Assembly: GCA_905331475.1 (NCBI GenBank)
Contig: CAJNYU010003727.1
Span: forward strand, 48,194 to 112,193
DNA: 64,000 nucleotides
Source of the DNA: Rotaria socialis
Lineage: Eukaryota > Rotifera > Eurotatoria > Philodinida > Philodinidae
Direction of reading: 5' to 3'
The notes beneath the pieces are model-generated. The model worked only from the letters and a program-made list of their open reading frames with translations. It was not told where the DNA came from and ran no database searches. Shown here in pieces: positions 1 to 10,886 of this stretch (positions are counted from its first letter, which is position 1; every line of letters starts with the position of its first letter). The position numbers were made by a program, and so were the translations under genes.

Positions 1-612
1 TGAAATGGACAAACAATTTGAACTCGAATCGATTTATCTTTCCCCTACGTTAGTACAATAGATGAAGTTATGTTGAAAGACTTCCTCGTTACGAAAAACA
101 TGATACTGAGAGGTCAAATATGTACGTAGCCTTTCACTGATCTGATGGGGAAGATATGGTTTCGAATTTCTAATACAATGATCGGCGGAAGAATGTTGCT
201 ATCTTTCGACCGAGTGAAATAGAACATCTGTAACAGGGTTCATTCCAAAGTCAGAATCATTTTCTCAAAATCGACCATTTGCAGCGAAGGATGATGTTTT
301 TATTTTTGTTCCCGAAGTAAATTTGAGAGATTTGTCATTGCCGAGAAGAAGATAGAGTGGCTAGCTTAGTCTAGATCGATAGAAAACGATTTTCTCCATG
401 AAATGCTTCGATCAAAAACTCATAAACAAACGAGTGATATCTTTCTTATATCATAAGTAAATCGTTCACTCAACACTTATTTAACTCGTCAATATTTTAG
501 TTGACAACGCTTTACAAGCTCGTCCACATTCTCTTTTGAATAATAAAAATCAAAAAGATATAGTTCTCAAAAATTCAATTTAACAACTGCTGCTCAACGC
601 ACCCATTTTTTA
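1..612. other. No gene recognised
   Basis: AT-rich sequence without a long open frame or recognisable exon on either strand. It lies downstream of the minus-strand fragment at 613-999, where the rest of an ADP-ribosyltransferase gene would be expected. I found no continuation of that protein here, which supports reading the fragment as a relic. Confidence 0.4.
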
Positions 613-999
613 TTATAACTCATAGACAAAGATATTACGAACTTTCTTAATTGGTTGTAGTAATAGACGAAGGCGTTGAACGTCTTGTGAATAAACATAT
701 ATAGCTGCCGTCTGAGATCGAGTATGAGTTGATAATATCAATGGCAAACCTACATCACCATCGACTATAATAAATATTTTTTGATTTCTGTTCTCCTTGA
801 TACTCTGTTCAGCATTGACCAAACTTTTGAAAACCAGTAAGGAATTGATAATCGAGTGTAACGTATTTAGTTTTTGAACATTTTCAGGTGTTGACATCTC
901 GAAAGTGTACCAAATCAGGACATATCGTTCAAGGTTTCTCAGAGATTGTTGTTGATAACTTCGTATGTATGTAAGTCTCGCACCATGGCCTACAAACAA
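613..999 (-). pseudogene. Relic of the N-terminal domain of an ADP-ribosyltransferase/TPR-type protein
   Basis: A 128-residue frame resembling the first exon of the gene at 24867-26416. Both have a hydrophobic stretch with a Leu/Ile-Trp pair, then a segment on finding I-I-N-x-L-L, then a beta-strand pattern (IFIIVDGDVG here, IVMIVSGGLG there), then I-Y-V-Y, and end at a Lys-Val just where the other gene has its intron. The frame then meets a stop, and neither a splice donor leading to a second exon nor the catalytic domain was found in the following 600 bases. I infer a truncated or decayed copy. The function of this domain is not known to me. It could instead be a short independent gene; the ATG at 997-999 is not preceded by anything that settles this. 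Confidence 0.5.
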
Positions 1000-1938
1000 T
1001 GTTTATAATTATAACTACAGAAATAAAGCTTAACTTGCATTGAGTCCGAGTCGTTTTCCAGACTACGATAAATGTAAATTTATTTTAGATTACTTAGTTT
1101 ATTCTACATTTATATCTGAATAGTTAATCTTACTGATTTCAAGGTTAAAATACTAATGTTTTATTAAAGAAATCATCCGATAGTCATTAATTTAAATAAA
1201 AACGCATGGCATATGAGTATTACTTATTTCTGTAAATTGAAAGAAGTTAATTTCGGAATGATAATTTATTTCAATTTTCTTGCTCCATTCCGATATTGAA
1301 CTATTAGAAAACAAGTATTGAGGTTTTTAATCATGAAAATATTCGAGTTTCAAGTATGTTTATTTTGCTTCGTCTTTAAGCGCTTAGTAACTAAGAAAAT
1401 AAAGTAGTAATATGGTATGATCGACCTCACTCACGAGTTCATTACAGAAAAAGAAATGATATTACTATTACAAAAAACTCATTGCCTGAATTTGGAAGGT
1501 AAAAAGAAACAGATATAACAAAGTACCTTCGAAATTATCAATTGGACTACTGCTTCTAGAACCCATATTGAAATTTGCATAATGTTTGACTACAGTTTAC
1601 ACAGAACAGAACTGTTGTATTGATGTCGCGTAGAGATGCAAATGTAAACGTCGTTGCATGAAAATAGCATGCGACAAACACAAAAAACATAAGTACATCA
1701 AATGGAATTGATGCCTGTTATTTTAATTGTTTCAATGGATTGGAGAACAACAATAAAAATGCGAAGCTCACATGTTGATTATCAACAATGCATTGGAACT
1801 GAAAACTCAGTGGCTTCGCGCATGATGATTCTCAAATTCGACACGATTAATATAAACAGCATATCGACTCAACTCTTTATTTATATTCGCACGTTGTTCC
1901 TCAAAATTTATATGCTTTTGTTTTAAATTTGAATTTCA
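1000..1938. other. Intergenic, nothing recognised
   Basis: AT-rich, no coherent coding signal. A 74-codon plus-strand frame at 1702-1926 has no family features and is probably chance. Confidence 0.4.
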
Positions 1939-3780
1939 TCAAAATGTGTAAAAACATTTCATCAGAAAAACTAAAAACATGGTGACATCCACTCGATTGG
2001 CGCTCGATCGTTTCGGACAATTGAGATCAGTAGACCAGTCATCACTACCAACACAATTCCTACAAATGAATAGGCCATTTGGATCGAGCTCTTTTTTAAT
2101 CGATGCCAATCGGTTATAGTTCGCTAGAGTGCCGAAAAATTTCTGTTTCCAATTCGGTTCATTTGGATCTGCTTCATTTAAATAACAGCTCGATTGTGCA
2201 CCACCTGCTACAGTATCAAGAATTTCGACTTGGACTCGTAAACGTGATGCAATCATGTTTTGATCATTAACTGTTGTGCCGTCATCCCATGTCTGCGCAT
2301 TAATCATGTGTAGGAGAGATGAACGCCATGCTGGATTGACACTATTATTAATCGATATCTTGGCTATTTCTCCACCAGCTACCAGATGTCCAATTAATAT
2401 TGATTGAGTTTTACTAAGACCTCTCGCTTGAAAAAGAGCTTCGGCCACTCGATCCGGTTGATCACGAACAATTTCTTCCGGAATAAGACGGGATCCAAGT
2501 AGAACATTACCACCAGCGAGATTCGATGAAGCCATTATGAGTGCAAAATAATCATAAAATGATGGAAACAGATGGGTAGAATTCGTACTGAATTGTAAAT
2601 CTGTATTATTTTTTATCAATTTATCAATTATTGCAGTAGCAACAGTAAAATTTCCATTTGGTACAAACAAAGCAATGCTAATACTGGTATCTGTCATGTA
2701 AAAATAGCCCGCATAACCTACGTCAGCTAATATCGGTATGAATCGAATAAAATCATGAATGAAACGAGCATAACGATCTTCGTTCAATGCAGAAACAGTG
2801 TATAGAGCGCTAACTATCGATGGCGACGGAAACGTGCGTAACACTGCTGAAAGTACGACAGCAAAACTTCCACCACCTCCACCACGTAAAGCCCAAAATA
2901 AATCTTTATTTTCACAGGCATTGACTGTTCGACGCTGCCCATCGGCGGTGACAACATCAAATTCAAGAACTTGATCAGCAGCCATACCTTTCCAACGAGT
3001 CAACGGCCCGTGGCCGCCACCTTGCAAAAAACCACCAATAGCACCCACAGTTATTGATGCACCACCAATTGCTATCAAATTATAGGTAGACAACCATGCG
3101 TATACTTCACCCCATTGTACACCAGCACCAAGACGAATTGCATTCGCTACATTTTCACCAGTACATGAAATATATTGTTCGATTAAAGTCATACTTTTCA
3201 TATAATGTAACCAGAGAAGTAGAGAATCCGGAGCTGTCGAACGACCCAAATAATCATGTCCAGTCGTTTTTATGACTAACCTAAGGTTTTCTGCACTAGA
3301 AAAACGTACTGTTGCTTGTACATGCTCGACTGTTGTTGCATTTACTGCTAAACGAGGAACAGACCCTTGAGTGCACGTAACATTCCCTAGATGATCTGAA
3401 CATGAAGTATTTTCCCAATTATGATTCTGCATAGATCCAACTTGATCACTACGCCATTTAGAATTTGTCCATTCAGTAAGAGCATTATTGCAGAGATCAT
3501 CATTCGGTGGGTTACCACTACAGAACGCAACAGATGGTTGAACAGGTATTAATCGTCCATGAACGGATTCATTAAAATTTTGCCAAACTGATAGACTTGG
3601 CCAACAGTTTGCATCGCTCATCAAACATCGACAACGTAATTCTTTTCATAAATAACAATAAAAATGTGTGTGTAATTATTATTTCCCAAATCACTAAGAA
3701 ACTTTACCTGCTGAAGCTGAATTTTGATGAAAAATAATGAGGATGAAACAATTTATTATTGAAAATCTACGTTTTAACAT
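1939..3780 (-). CDS. Secreted FAD-linked oxidase with BBE domain (berberine-bridge/PCMH type), two exons
   Basis: Model: exon 1 at 3708-3780, intron 3642-3707 (66 nt, GTAAAG..AAAAG), exon 2 at 1939-3641; 591 aa. Exon 1 encodes a clear signal peptide (basic MLKRR, hydrophobic core, ending SASA). The splice joins it to a Cys-Arg-Cys...Cys-Trp-Pro-Ser start typical of fungal secreted oxidases. A PCMH FAD-binding fold spans roughly residues 125-310, with the flavin-linking His in TTGHDYLGRS (about residue 153) and the glycine-rich GGFLQGGGHGP. The second flavin-binding Cys of plant BBE enzymes is not visible, so attachment is probably through the His alone. The C-terminal BBE motif (YNRLASIKKELDPNGLF) is near residues 545-565. 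Family role: O2-dependent oxidation of alcohols, sugars or alkaloids; the substrate cannot be read. The closest motif match I recall is fungal, which suggests ancient horizontal transfer followed by intron gain (inference). The frame is intact, and the length fits the family. Confidence 0.9.
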
Positions 3781-3835
3781 TCTTTTTTTTGTGCAGTCAA
3801 TATTAGTCTATGAATTAAGGTTTCTTTTTACCTCG

Positions 3836-3847
3836 ACATATATAAAG
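3836..3847 (-). promoter_or_regulatory. Possible TATA box of the oxidase gene
   Basis: On the minus strand a TTTATATATG-like word lies about 60 bases upstream of the oxidase ATG at 3780, a plausible place for a core promoter. In DNA this rich in A and T such words are common, so support is weak. Confidence 0.2.
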
Positions 3848-4242
3848 CTTAGCTTGATGTTGACATTTAATATCTCACTCATTTTCTTTTTTTTCTTTTT
3901 TTTCTATTTGTCTTGACTTACATTTCAAAAACATGATCGTTGAAAATATTTGTCATTCTATTGGAACGTTATGTAAAATGTTAATCTTAAGTCTATTATT
4001 GATAAGATTCGATAACAGCAATCCTATTTATGAAGCAAAACAAAAGATGAATCATGAAGAAAATGTTTCCTTGCGTATTGATATAAACAATCATTCATGA
4101 TATCGCGTGCATAATACATAATGACATAATTTTTCTATTTCGTATTTTTCTTAATTAGAAATTTCCTATTAAAATATACGATCAAATAGCAATATCATTT
4201 CTCGTATATGTACAACTTTCTAGATAATTTTTTTCCCTATAA

Positions 4243-5194
4243 CTATTATCCTTTTCAAAATAGAAGAGACTCCATTGCTTTTGGAATAATTTTTGAACGG
4301 AACATGATAGAGAGCTGCGGTTTTTACCATTGAACAGAGAAATGTTGGGGGCAGATTTCAATGCAAAAATTTGATTGGTTCATAATGGACCAATCAGATG
4401 AAATTCCAACGGACATTTTGCAAACAATATTTGGAACGCAATTCTGATATTGTTATGGATTCTCTCATGACCATTCGGTAGAAAATAATGTTCTCTTTCG
4501 ATCTAGACAAGGCCGAACTTTCTATCTCATATAGTTGAGGAGTTATACGGGTTTAATTGAGAGCCCCGATTTCGGTCAATTCAAGTAGAATCACTCGGAA
4601 AACAACCTTGGGAGGAACAATTCACTACGCTGAGTCGAATGGCAATGTTTATTTTTCGATCCAAAAAGCATTCACGCTATAATCTCAATATCCCAGAAAC
4701 TTTACATTGTGGCGTCATCTATCGGCTGGAGTCATTATTTGAAGAATATTGAAATTATAGCGTCAATGTATTTTAGATCGAAAAATAAACATTGTCATTC
4801 GACTCAGCGTACTGAATTACCCCTGTCAAGGTTGTTTTCCGAACGATTCTACTTGAATTGGTCGAAATCGGGGCTCTCAAGAAAACCCGTATAACTCCTC
4901 AACTAAATGAGATAGAAAGTTCGGCCTTGTCTAGATCGAAAGAGAACATTATTTTCTACCGAATGGTCATGAGAGAATCCATAACAATATCAGAATTGCG
5001 TTCAAAATATTGTTTGCAAAATGTCCGTTGGAATATCATCTGATTAGTCCATTATGAACCAATCAAATTTTTGCATTGAAATCTGCCCCCAACATTTCTC
5101 TGTCCAATGGTAAAAACCGCAGCTCTCTATCATGTTCCGTTCAAAAATTATTCGAAAAGCAATGGAGTCTCTTCTATTTTGAAAAGGATAATAG
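4243..5194. mobile_element. Foldback (palindromic) element, 952 bp
   Basis: The left arm (about 4243-4697) and right arm (about 4740-5194) are inverted copies with scattered mismatches and a loop of roughly 40 bases. The outer ends read CTATTATCC and GGATAATAG. Small frames inside are by-products of the palindrome. No transposase is encoded, so it is a non-autonomous foldback element or a large MITE. A target duplication could not be fixed by eye. It lies just upstream of the truncated ABC transporter, where the missing 5' exons would be. Confidence 0.85.
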
Positions 5195-5549
5195 TAGGTC
5201 ACACAACACCGATTGGGAATGGCAGCTTGCATAACACTCATACAAATGTATTCCTCCTTTTTGTACAACAGTCTCAGAGGATAATCGAAAGAAATGGAAA
5301 CGCAAATATGTGAGCAATAAAAGATGTCCATGCGCTATTGGTACACATATAGCACACAATTCATTGCAGTTAGATTTTTAGGTGAGATTTAAAAAATGTG
5401 AACCCTGTAACCCGGCAAAATCTAAAATATTATTACACAAATGAGTTTTTGACACGGGAGAAGAAAAACTAGGATGACACTGGTCCGAATGGAGTAGTGC
5501 CGAGGATTTTTCCAACGCTCTTTTATTTGACTTCAATATCTAATTTCAG
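5195..5549. other. No upstream ABC exon found
   Basis: Between the foldback and the first ABC exon there is no ATG-led exon or transmembrane-coding stretch that could supply the missing first membrane helices. The last bases (TTCAATATCTAATTTCAG) form a good acceptor for the exon starting at 5550, so the intron appears real but its 5' partner is gone. Confidence 0.5.
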
Positions 5550-7503
5550 AACATCTCCTACATGGACAAAAAATCAACCAATCAATTCAATAGTAAACTA
5601 TTTACGTAAGTTACACTAATGTTCTATCTTCAAAAGTTTGTTTGATATATATTTAACCAGCAATATTGCGAAGATCGAGAAAGGCATTGGTTCAGAATTC
5701 TTATTCTTTTTCGGAGCAATAAATTGTACTGTATTTGGTGTACTACTGTCGTTCTTTATTAATTGGAAACTGACTCTTATTGTATCGTGCTCTATACCTT
5801 TTGTTATTGGCAGTTCATTTTTGTTCTCTACAGTAAGAAATGCTTTTTAAATGAACGTAATTTATATAAATTGTTACAGCTTAGTGCCACAGAGACTCAG
5901 AATCAGTTGATCATAAATTCAAAAGTTGCCAGTATTGTTCAAGAAGTGTTTGGTTCATTTCGAACTGTTCTTTCTTTGAATGGCAGCAACATCGAAAAAA
6001 AGCGGTAAGCATAGTATAATTAGAGGTGTAAGCCGAGGGGCTCAACAGTGGCGGCGGGCTAAAATTTTTCAATTTTTCAAGATCAGTGGTAGCTAGAATC
6101 CTTAATATTCTTTTCACGTTGGCGGCACCGGTGGCTAAATTTATATTTGTAGTAGTTTTTCAAGAAAAAAATATCTCTTAAAAATTCTTTTACTTGAAAC
6201 ATAAAGATTCTCTTATTTTACCAATCTGAGACAATACCTATGATTGTGGAGAACCCCTAAAGATGAAAAAAAATCGAAAAATACTCGGTGTATATGTTTC
6301 AATAGTGGTGATGATTCATATTATTAAACATTTTCGTTGGCTACGACGGCGCCGCGACTAAAGTCATTTTCTTATGGCGGCAGCGGCTGAAAAATTTTCA
6401 AAAATTTGTTACGCTTTCGCAGCGGTGGCGGCTCAGTCGTATGGCTTACAACTATAAGCATACTATTTATTATGTTAATATTTACATATTTATCATAAAT
6501 TTAGGTTTAAAGCGGCATCTCAGGAAACACATCGATACAGCATACGCGAGGGAGCACTATATGGGATTTATGCGGGATGGTTAACTTTAATAACCTGCAT
6601 AATTTATACAATTGGTTTTATTTTTGGCTCTCTTCTTACAACACGTAAACCAGATAGCATAAATCTTACTGACATTCTTATTGTAAGTACTTGGTGAACT
6701 AACGAACAATGGTATGAAAACATGAATGGAATTTTTATTTAGATCGTAGCTATCTTTGCAGACAATGTACAATTTTACAGTCTTGTGAGTCCCTGTTTAC
6801 AATCAATTTCAGAGAGTAAAGTAGCAGCAGCAGCAGTGTTTAAACTGATCGATGAGGTAAATTCATAAAACTAAAGTATTCGTCTAACATGCACCGTTTC
6901 TATTTGTCATATTTCTATAGGGCAGCATTGAAAAAATCAACGAAACAGAGGTGTGGATAGAAGATACGAAATCGCTTTCTAATATCCACTGTGATATAGA
7001 GTTTCAAAATATTAGCTTTACTTTTCCCTCCAGAAAGGATATACCGGTACTATGCAATCTATCTTTCATTGCTCGTGCTGGTCAGACAACTGCTCTTGTT
7101 GGTTTAAGTGGTTCAGGTGAGCCTATTTTCGAAAATGAATTGATTTAAAAGATTGCCTTTGGTTTTATTGTTTATTTCAAAGGAAAGAGCACCTGCTTGT
7201 CACTCATTCTTCGTTATTATGAGCCTTCATCAGGGCGGATTTTAATTGATGGTCGACCGATCACGGAATACAATGTTAAGCAACTGCGGCAGAACTTCGG
7301 AGTTGTTAATCAAGAACCGGTATGCATTTTGATTTTTGATTTTTTATCTATTTCTGACTGAAAATTTACCATGATAATAGATTCTTTTTGGTACAAGTAT
7401 TTACGAAAATATTCGTCTTGGCAAAGTAGATGCAACGCGCGCCGAAATTGAAGAAGCAGCAACGCAAGCAAATGCTCATCATTTCATCATGCGCTTGTCT
7501 AAT
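5550..7503 (+). pseudogene. ABC-B (P-glycoprotein-like) transporter, truncated at both ends
   Basis: Eight exons: 5550-5605, 5661-5832, 5880-6004, 6505-6682, 6743-6856, 6921-7116, 7183-7319, 7381-7503. Joined, they give 367 codons with no stop. They cover the middle to end of an ABC transmembrane domain (matching TKNIAKIEKGIG-type and FRTVLSLNG-type motifs around the intracellular loops), then the start of a nucleotide-binding domain with A-loop (FTFPSRKDIPV), Walker A (GLSGSGKST, split by an intron) and Q-loop (VVNQEPILFGT). The frame runs out at [12 protein letters not shown]. The signature LSGGQ, Walker B and H-loop are absent, as are the first helices. The family exports lipids or xenobiotics using ATP; this copy cannot make a complete ATPase. 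Introns are 47-66 nt apart from the one at 6005-6504, which holds a MITE. Because the frame and splice sites are clean, truncation may be recent, or the missing part may sit in the nearby assembly gap. Confidence 0.85.
6014..6454. mobile_element. hAT-like MITE inside an ABC transporter intron
   Basis: The 441-bp insert is flanked by an 8-bp direct repeat TAAGCATA (6006-6013 and 6455-6462). Its ends are inverted: TAGAGGTGTAAGCC on the left and GGCTTACAACTA on the right. Seven extra bases (GTATAAT) lie between the left repeat and the left inverted end. The interior is unusually rich in GGCGGC words. Removing the insert and one target copy leaves an intron of 51 nt, the normal size for this gene. 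No coding capacity. Confidence 0.8.
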
Positions 7504-7937
7504 GTTTGTATTCCATGTCGATTTCTAAGGATGTGAATTGAATTCTCAGTATTTTCTTACGATTGCTTTGTGAAAATCGCTCAGTAATCAATCAAAGCTA
7601 TTAGAACAAAATCAAACGACCCATACGAATTCTTTTATTGAATCAGATGGTAGCCCGTCGGCAAGATTTTTGCTCATTACGCTCACCTGCCCTCATGATT
7701 AAATCTTGCTTTCTGAAAAATAGTTTTTTGCTGATTTGATACTTATACCTATATCATTACTTGAATTGCGCCTTTTTACCAAAAAGCTGTTAGCGTAATC
7801 CCTATGGGATTGAAAGTGTGAAACACGATATTCGTTTTGTGATAGTTTTTGCAACCGTCTGGAATAATCTGTGCTCTTATAGAAATTATTTAGTCTGTCA
7901 GTCTGTGATGGTTTCGTTGCTACGTCTGTCACGGCCT
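7504..7937. other. No gene recognised
   Basis: The sequence diverges from the ABC gene immediately after codon AAT at 7503. There is no candidate exon for the missing ABC signature or Walker B motifs before the gap. Confidence 0.45.
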
Positions 7938-8076
7938 GGGGGGGGGGGGGGGGGGGGGGGTGAAAATTTGGGNNNNNNNNNNNNNNNNNNNNNNNNNNNN
8001 NNNNNNNNNNNNNNNNNNNNNNNNNNNNNNNNNNNNNNNNNNNNNNNNNNNNNNNNNNNNNNNNNNNNNNNNNNNN
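7938..8076. other. Poly(G) run followed by an assembly gap
   Basis: There are 23 G residues at 7938-7960, then 12 bases, then Ns from 7973 to 8076. The homopolymer next to the gap suggests a sequencing or assembly break, so linkage across this point is not certain. Confidence 0.95.
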
Positions 8077-8119
8077 ATTCAATTCCAACATATCAAAGAA
8101 ACCCTAACTTGCGAATGTC

Positions 8120-8594
8120 TATCATTTGCCCGAAATTCTGGTCGCTAAAATCAGGACGTAAATTTAGAAAGTTTTTATGTTGCGACATTTTCATTTCATC
8201 ATAACAATTTATGTCTCGTACTAATTAACATCCACTCAAAAAAAAAGTAGTAAATATTTTAATTATGTTGCACAAGTTTATAATAAAATTCCGGTGAACA
8301 GAAAGTTAATTTTTAAAACTAACTATTGAATCATGTAACCAATAGAAAAACGACTTCTAATAACTGTGCTCGTTGCAGTGGTGTCAGTAAGAATGAATAA
8401 TAACTCTCATACAACAAAAAGAAGTTGAGTACTAATTAACAAAAAATGTTCATTAAAAAATATCCCGAAATAAATGTCCCAAAATAAAAGTCCCAACTTG
8501 GTGCCCAGAATTTCTTTCAATCGTTTTCGTCGTCCCAAAATAGGGATATGATTTAGGGATCGATTCTGGGCACCAGAAATCCGGGCAAATGATA
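8120..8594. mobile_element. Small inverted-repeat element (about 475 bp)
   Basis: TATCATTTGCCCGAAATTCT at the left end is matched, inverted, by a TATCATTTGCCCGGATTTCT-like end at 8570-8594. Close to the right end there is a second internal inverted pair (GGTGCCCAGAATTTCT and ATTCTGGGCACCAGAAAT). No frame of note. A target duplication was not identified, so the element borders are approximate. Confidence 0.5.
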
Positions 8595-9572
8595 ACCTAC
8601 TTAACTTATAAATCTTCGAAAGAAATAGTTCAATTAAAATTAAAATATATTAAAATTTGGGCGGCAAGTTGTGATTGAAGAAGTTTACTTTAAACGCTAA
8701 GATGAGAGATGTAGCACTTCATATTTTTAAGTTTTTATTTGAGGGATAATAGAGAATACTTTACACTTTAAGTTGGCAAATTTTTGAGTATTAACAATAT
8801 TTTTGAAAACAAAACTTGCTTTATAAAATAGTTGTTTCTATCATGGAAAATTTTGTTTTACGGACAGAAATAGTTTTTCCATTTGCATAAGTCGATCAAT
8901 GTGGCGATGAATTCTTTAGCATGATTCAAGGTCATATTTTAACGAAAGAATCTGATTGAACTCTGAGGTTTGAAACCATTGATGAATCTGATAAGAAAAT
9001 ATTCAAAAATATTCACAAAAATATTAAACGGGAAAATGTGTTAAACTGATCAACTGAAGTTACTTTTTATGTATCAGATCCCAATGTAGAATACTATCAG
9101 ATTCTGATCATATGGGGTTAATCTCGGTTCGAAAGCCGAAATTCTATATAGAGCATTAAAGTCCCATCACACTAGAGGAACCCGAATCTTCTATTCTGTC
9201 TTATCGTTTATAAATTATAAAGGTGTCTTCTATTTTGTCCTGCTCTACGTCATATACTTTTAGTGCTCGTCATTTCAACTTTCTCTAAACGTCTTTTTAT
9301 GTATGCTATATTGTTACTAAATTTTTATGTCACTTCTTCTAGACTATAGTAAAGAGAAGAAAAGAAATATCTCCTTATGAAGAAAAAAATGTTTCTAAAA
9401 GAAGAGCCCGTCTCTATTACATAGCACGCTAAAGCAGACTGAAACATCACACAATTATCAATTCTTAGCATATAAGTAAGACCTTTTTATGAGATAAAAT
9501 AGCTGAATCACAAAAATCATTTTACCTCATACAAATGAATACAGAAAAAAACGTACTTGCAAAACACCTTTA
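8595..9572. other. No gene recognised
   Basis: AT-rich, multiple stops in all frames, no repeat structure noticed. Confidence 0.4.
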
Positions 9573-9923
9573 TTAATTTCTGACACAACTTTCAGCTTCT
9601 CTCAATATCCACTGTTGCCATTTATGATGGGTATAAACAATTATTGCAGTTGTTGTTTTGAATATTGTAGGAGGCAGTGTTAAATCAAAGTAAATAAGTC
9701 CCTCATTATTATTAGAAGTTATTGAATGCTCAAATTCACTATCTCTACTACTAACGTCGTTACTAAAATCAAACAGAATAAAATCAGTGTTCACTAGTTT
9801 TGTACCTCCAATTTCAATATCAGAATCTATTGTACTAATATATGAATCAGATTCTATATTAAAATAACTCTTCTCAGTGTTTGATAAGAGCAGATGAAAA
9901 TGCACGAGTAGATTATCATCCAC
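9573..9923 (-). CDS. Unrecognised hypothetical frame (116 aa)
   Basis: ATG-led frame rich in Ser, Asp and Asn (motifs such as ESDSYISTIDSDIEIG and TSNNNEGLIYFDLTLPP) with a more hydrophobic, Trp-containing C-terminus. The composition looks more like protein than the surrounding DNA would give by chance, but no domain is recognised, and splice partners were not identified. It may be one exon of a larger gene or a relic. Confidence 0.25.
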   Translation of the reverse strand: MDDNLLVHFHLLLSNTEKSYFNIESDSYISTIDSDIEIGGTKLVNTDFILFDFSNDVSSRDSEFEHSITSNNNEGLIYFDLTLPPTIFKTTTAIIVYTHHKWQQWILREAESCVRN

Positions 9924-10149
9924 GAAAGATTTTTTATGTTAATTCAAGTTAGCAAGAATTTATAGATGACCTTCCATAAAAAGAAAAGAATTAAAATGAA
10001 AGATCCCAAAACTTAACCGGAATAGGCATCACAGAATATACGTATACATCTGTTAATTATTCTTTGCACTAATCAAATTCAAGATCTTTCCGATAGCAGG
10101 CGTTCGCGTCCTTGATGATTCACTCGATCGCTAATCTTTGTTTATCTTG

Positions 10150-10223
10150 CGTCTTCTAGTCTAATTGGCTTAGGACAGCTGCCCAGATAGCAGAAGGCGT
10201 GGGTTCGAGTCCCACGAAAGTCA
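10150..10223 (+). tRNA. tRNA-like sequence, possibly a pseudogene
   Basis: An A box (TAGTCTAATTGG) and a perfect B box within a fully paired T arm (GTGGG / CCCAC around TTCGAGT) are correctly spaced, and a T-run follows, as for RNA polymerase III. The D stem (GTCT/GGAC) pairs. The anticodon stem CTGC/GCAG pairs over four bases with loop CCAGATA; position 33 would be C instead of U, so the anticodon is unclear (the CCAGA word recalls tRNA-Trp). The acceptor stem has about two mismatches. Best read as a diverged tRNA gene or a tRNA-derived element. Confidence 0.5.
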
Positions 10224-10388
10224 GCTTTTTCATTCTCTTTTCGTTCTGCCACTGCATGTACACTCTATGACTCACATATGATGCTTACAGAAGGAAAACA
10301 GAAATATTTTAGAAACAAAACTTAAAAACACACAAATATAGAAATAGAAAGTCGATGCATGATACAAAAGTAGAATTTCAATTCTTAG

Positions 10389-10622
10389 AGGGCGTCTTCT
10401 GATGTATCAAGAGTTTTAGTTAATATAGGCTTTCTTACCAAGTCGGAAGTAACCTGCGCGCAAATTAGATTGGATCCAAATGTAGAAATGAAAGGTCTTG
10501 TTAATCAATTTTCTATAAAAGAAACAATTAATATGGAGAAAACTCCTGAAGAAATTACTGTTAGCTTACGCTTTACAAATGAAATAGTGATTTCCGTTGC
10601 TTTTGCTTCATGTGAAAGTTAA
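10389..10622 (+). CDS. Orphan 3' exon, unrecognised protein (77 codons to stop)
   Basis: Directly after a good splice acceptor (TTTCAATTCTTAG) an open frame of 77 codons runs to TAA at 10620-10622. It has balanced protein-like composition (for example KSEVTCAQIRLDPNVEMKG and KTPEEITVSLRFTNEIVISV) and no ATG at its start. The upstream exon was not found. It is probably the last exon of an unknown or broken gene. The alternating hydrophobic pattern suggests beta-strands, but no family is recognised. Confidence 0.4.
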   Translation, partial: RASSDVSRVLVNIGFLTKSEVTCAQIRLDPNVEMKGLVNQFSIKETINMEKTPEEITVSLRFTNEIVISVAFASCES

Positions 10623-10886
10623 TGTTAAAGTATTTTTTTTTATTATGAGGATTTTATTGGTGACATCCATATATTTTTGTGAATTTTTCATACAATTTTT
10701 GCGGACGCTTACGAAAATAGGCATAACATACAAGCTACGATAACAAAAGAGAAAGAATTACATGAAAGAAAAAACGAACAGAATAACATCGAAATTGAGG
10801 CAGTGATGACGCACTCGACGTGTATTACTGTTCTTCCTTTTTGTTTATTCTTCCGTTATCGTATATCATGTAAACGATGACACAGT

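Noticed and set aside
4709..5043. Plus-strand frames upstream of the ABC gene as its missing first exons
   Set aside because: They lie in the foldback arm and encode no hydrophobic helices.
5044..5359. Overlapping frames on both strands
   Set aside because: Generated by the inverted arms of the foldback element.
7818..8204. Frames of about 130 codons on both strands
   Set aside because: They are open only because they run across the N gap and the poly(G) run.
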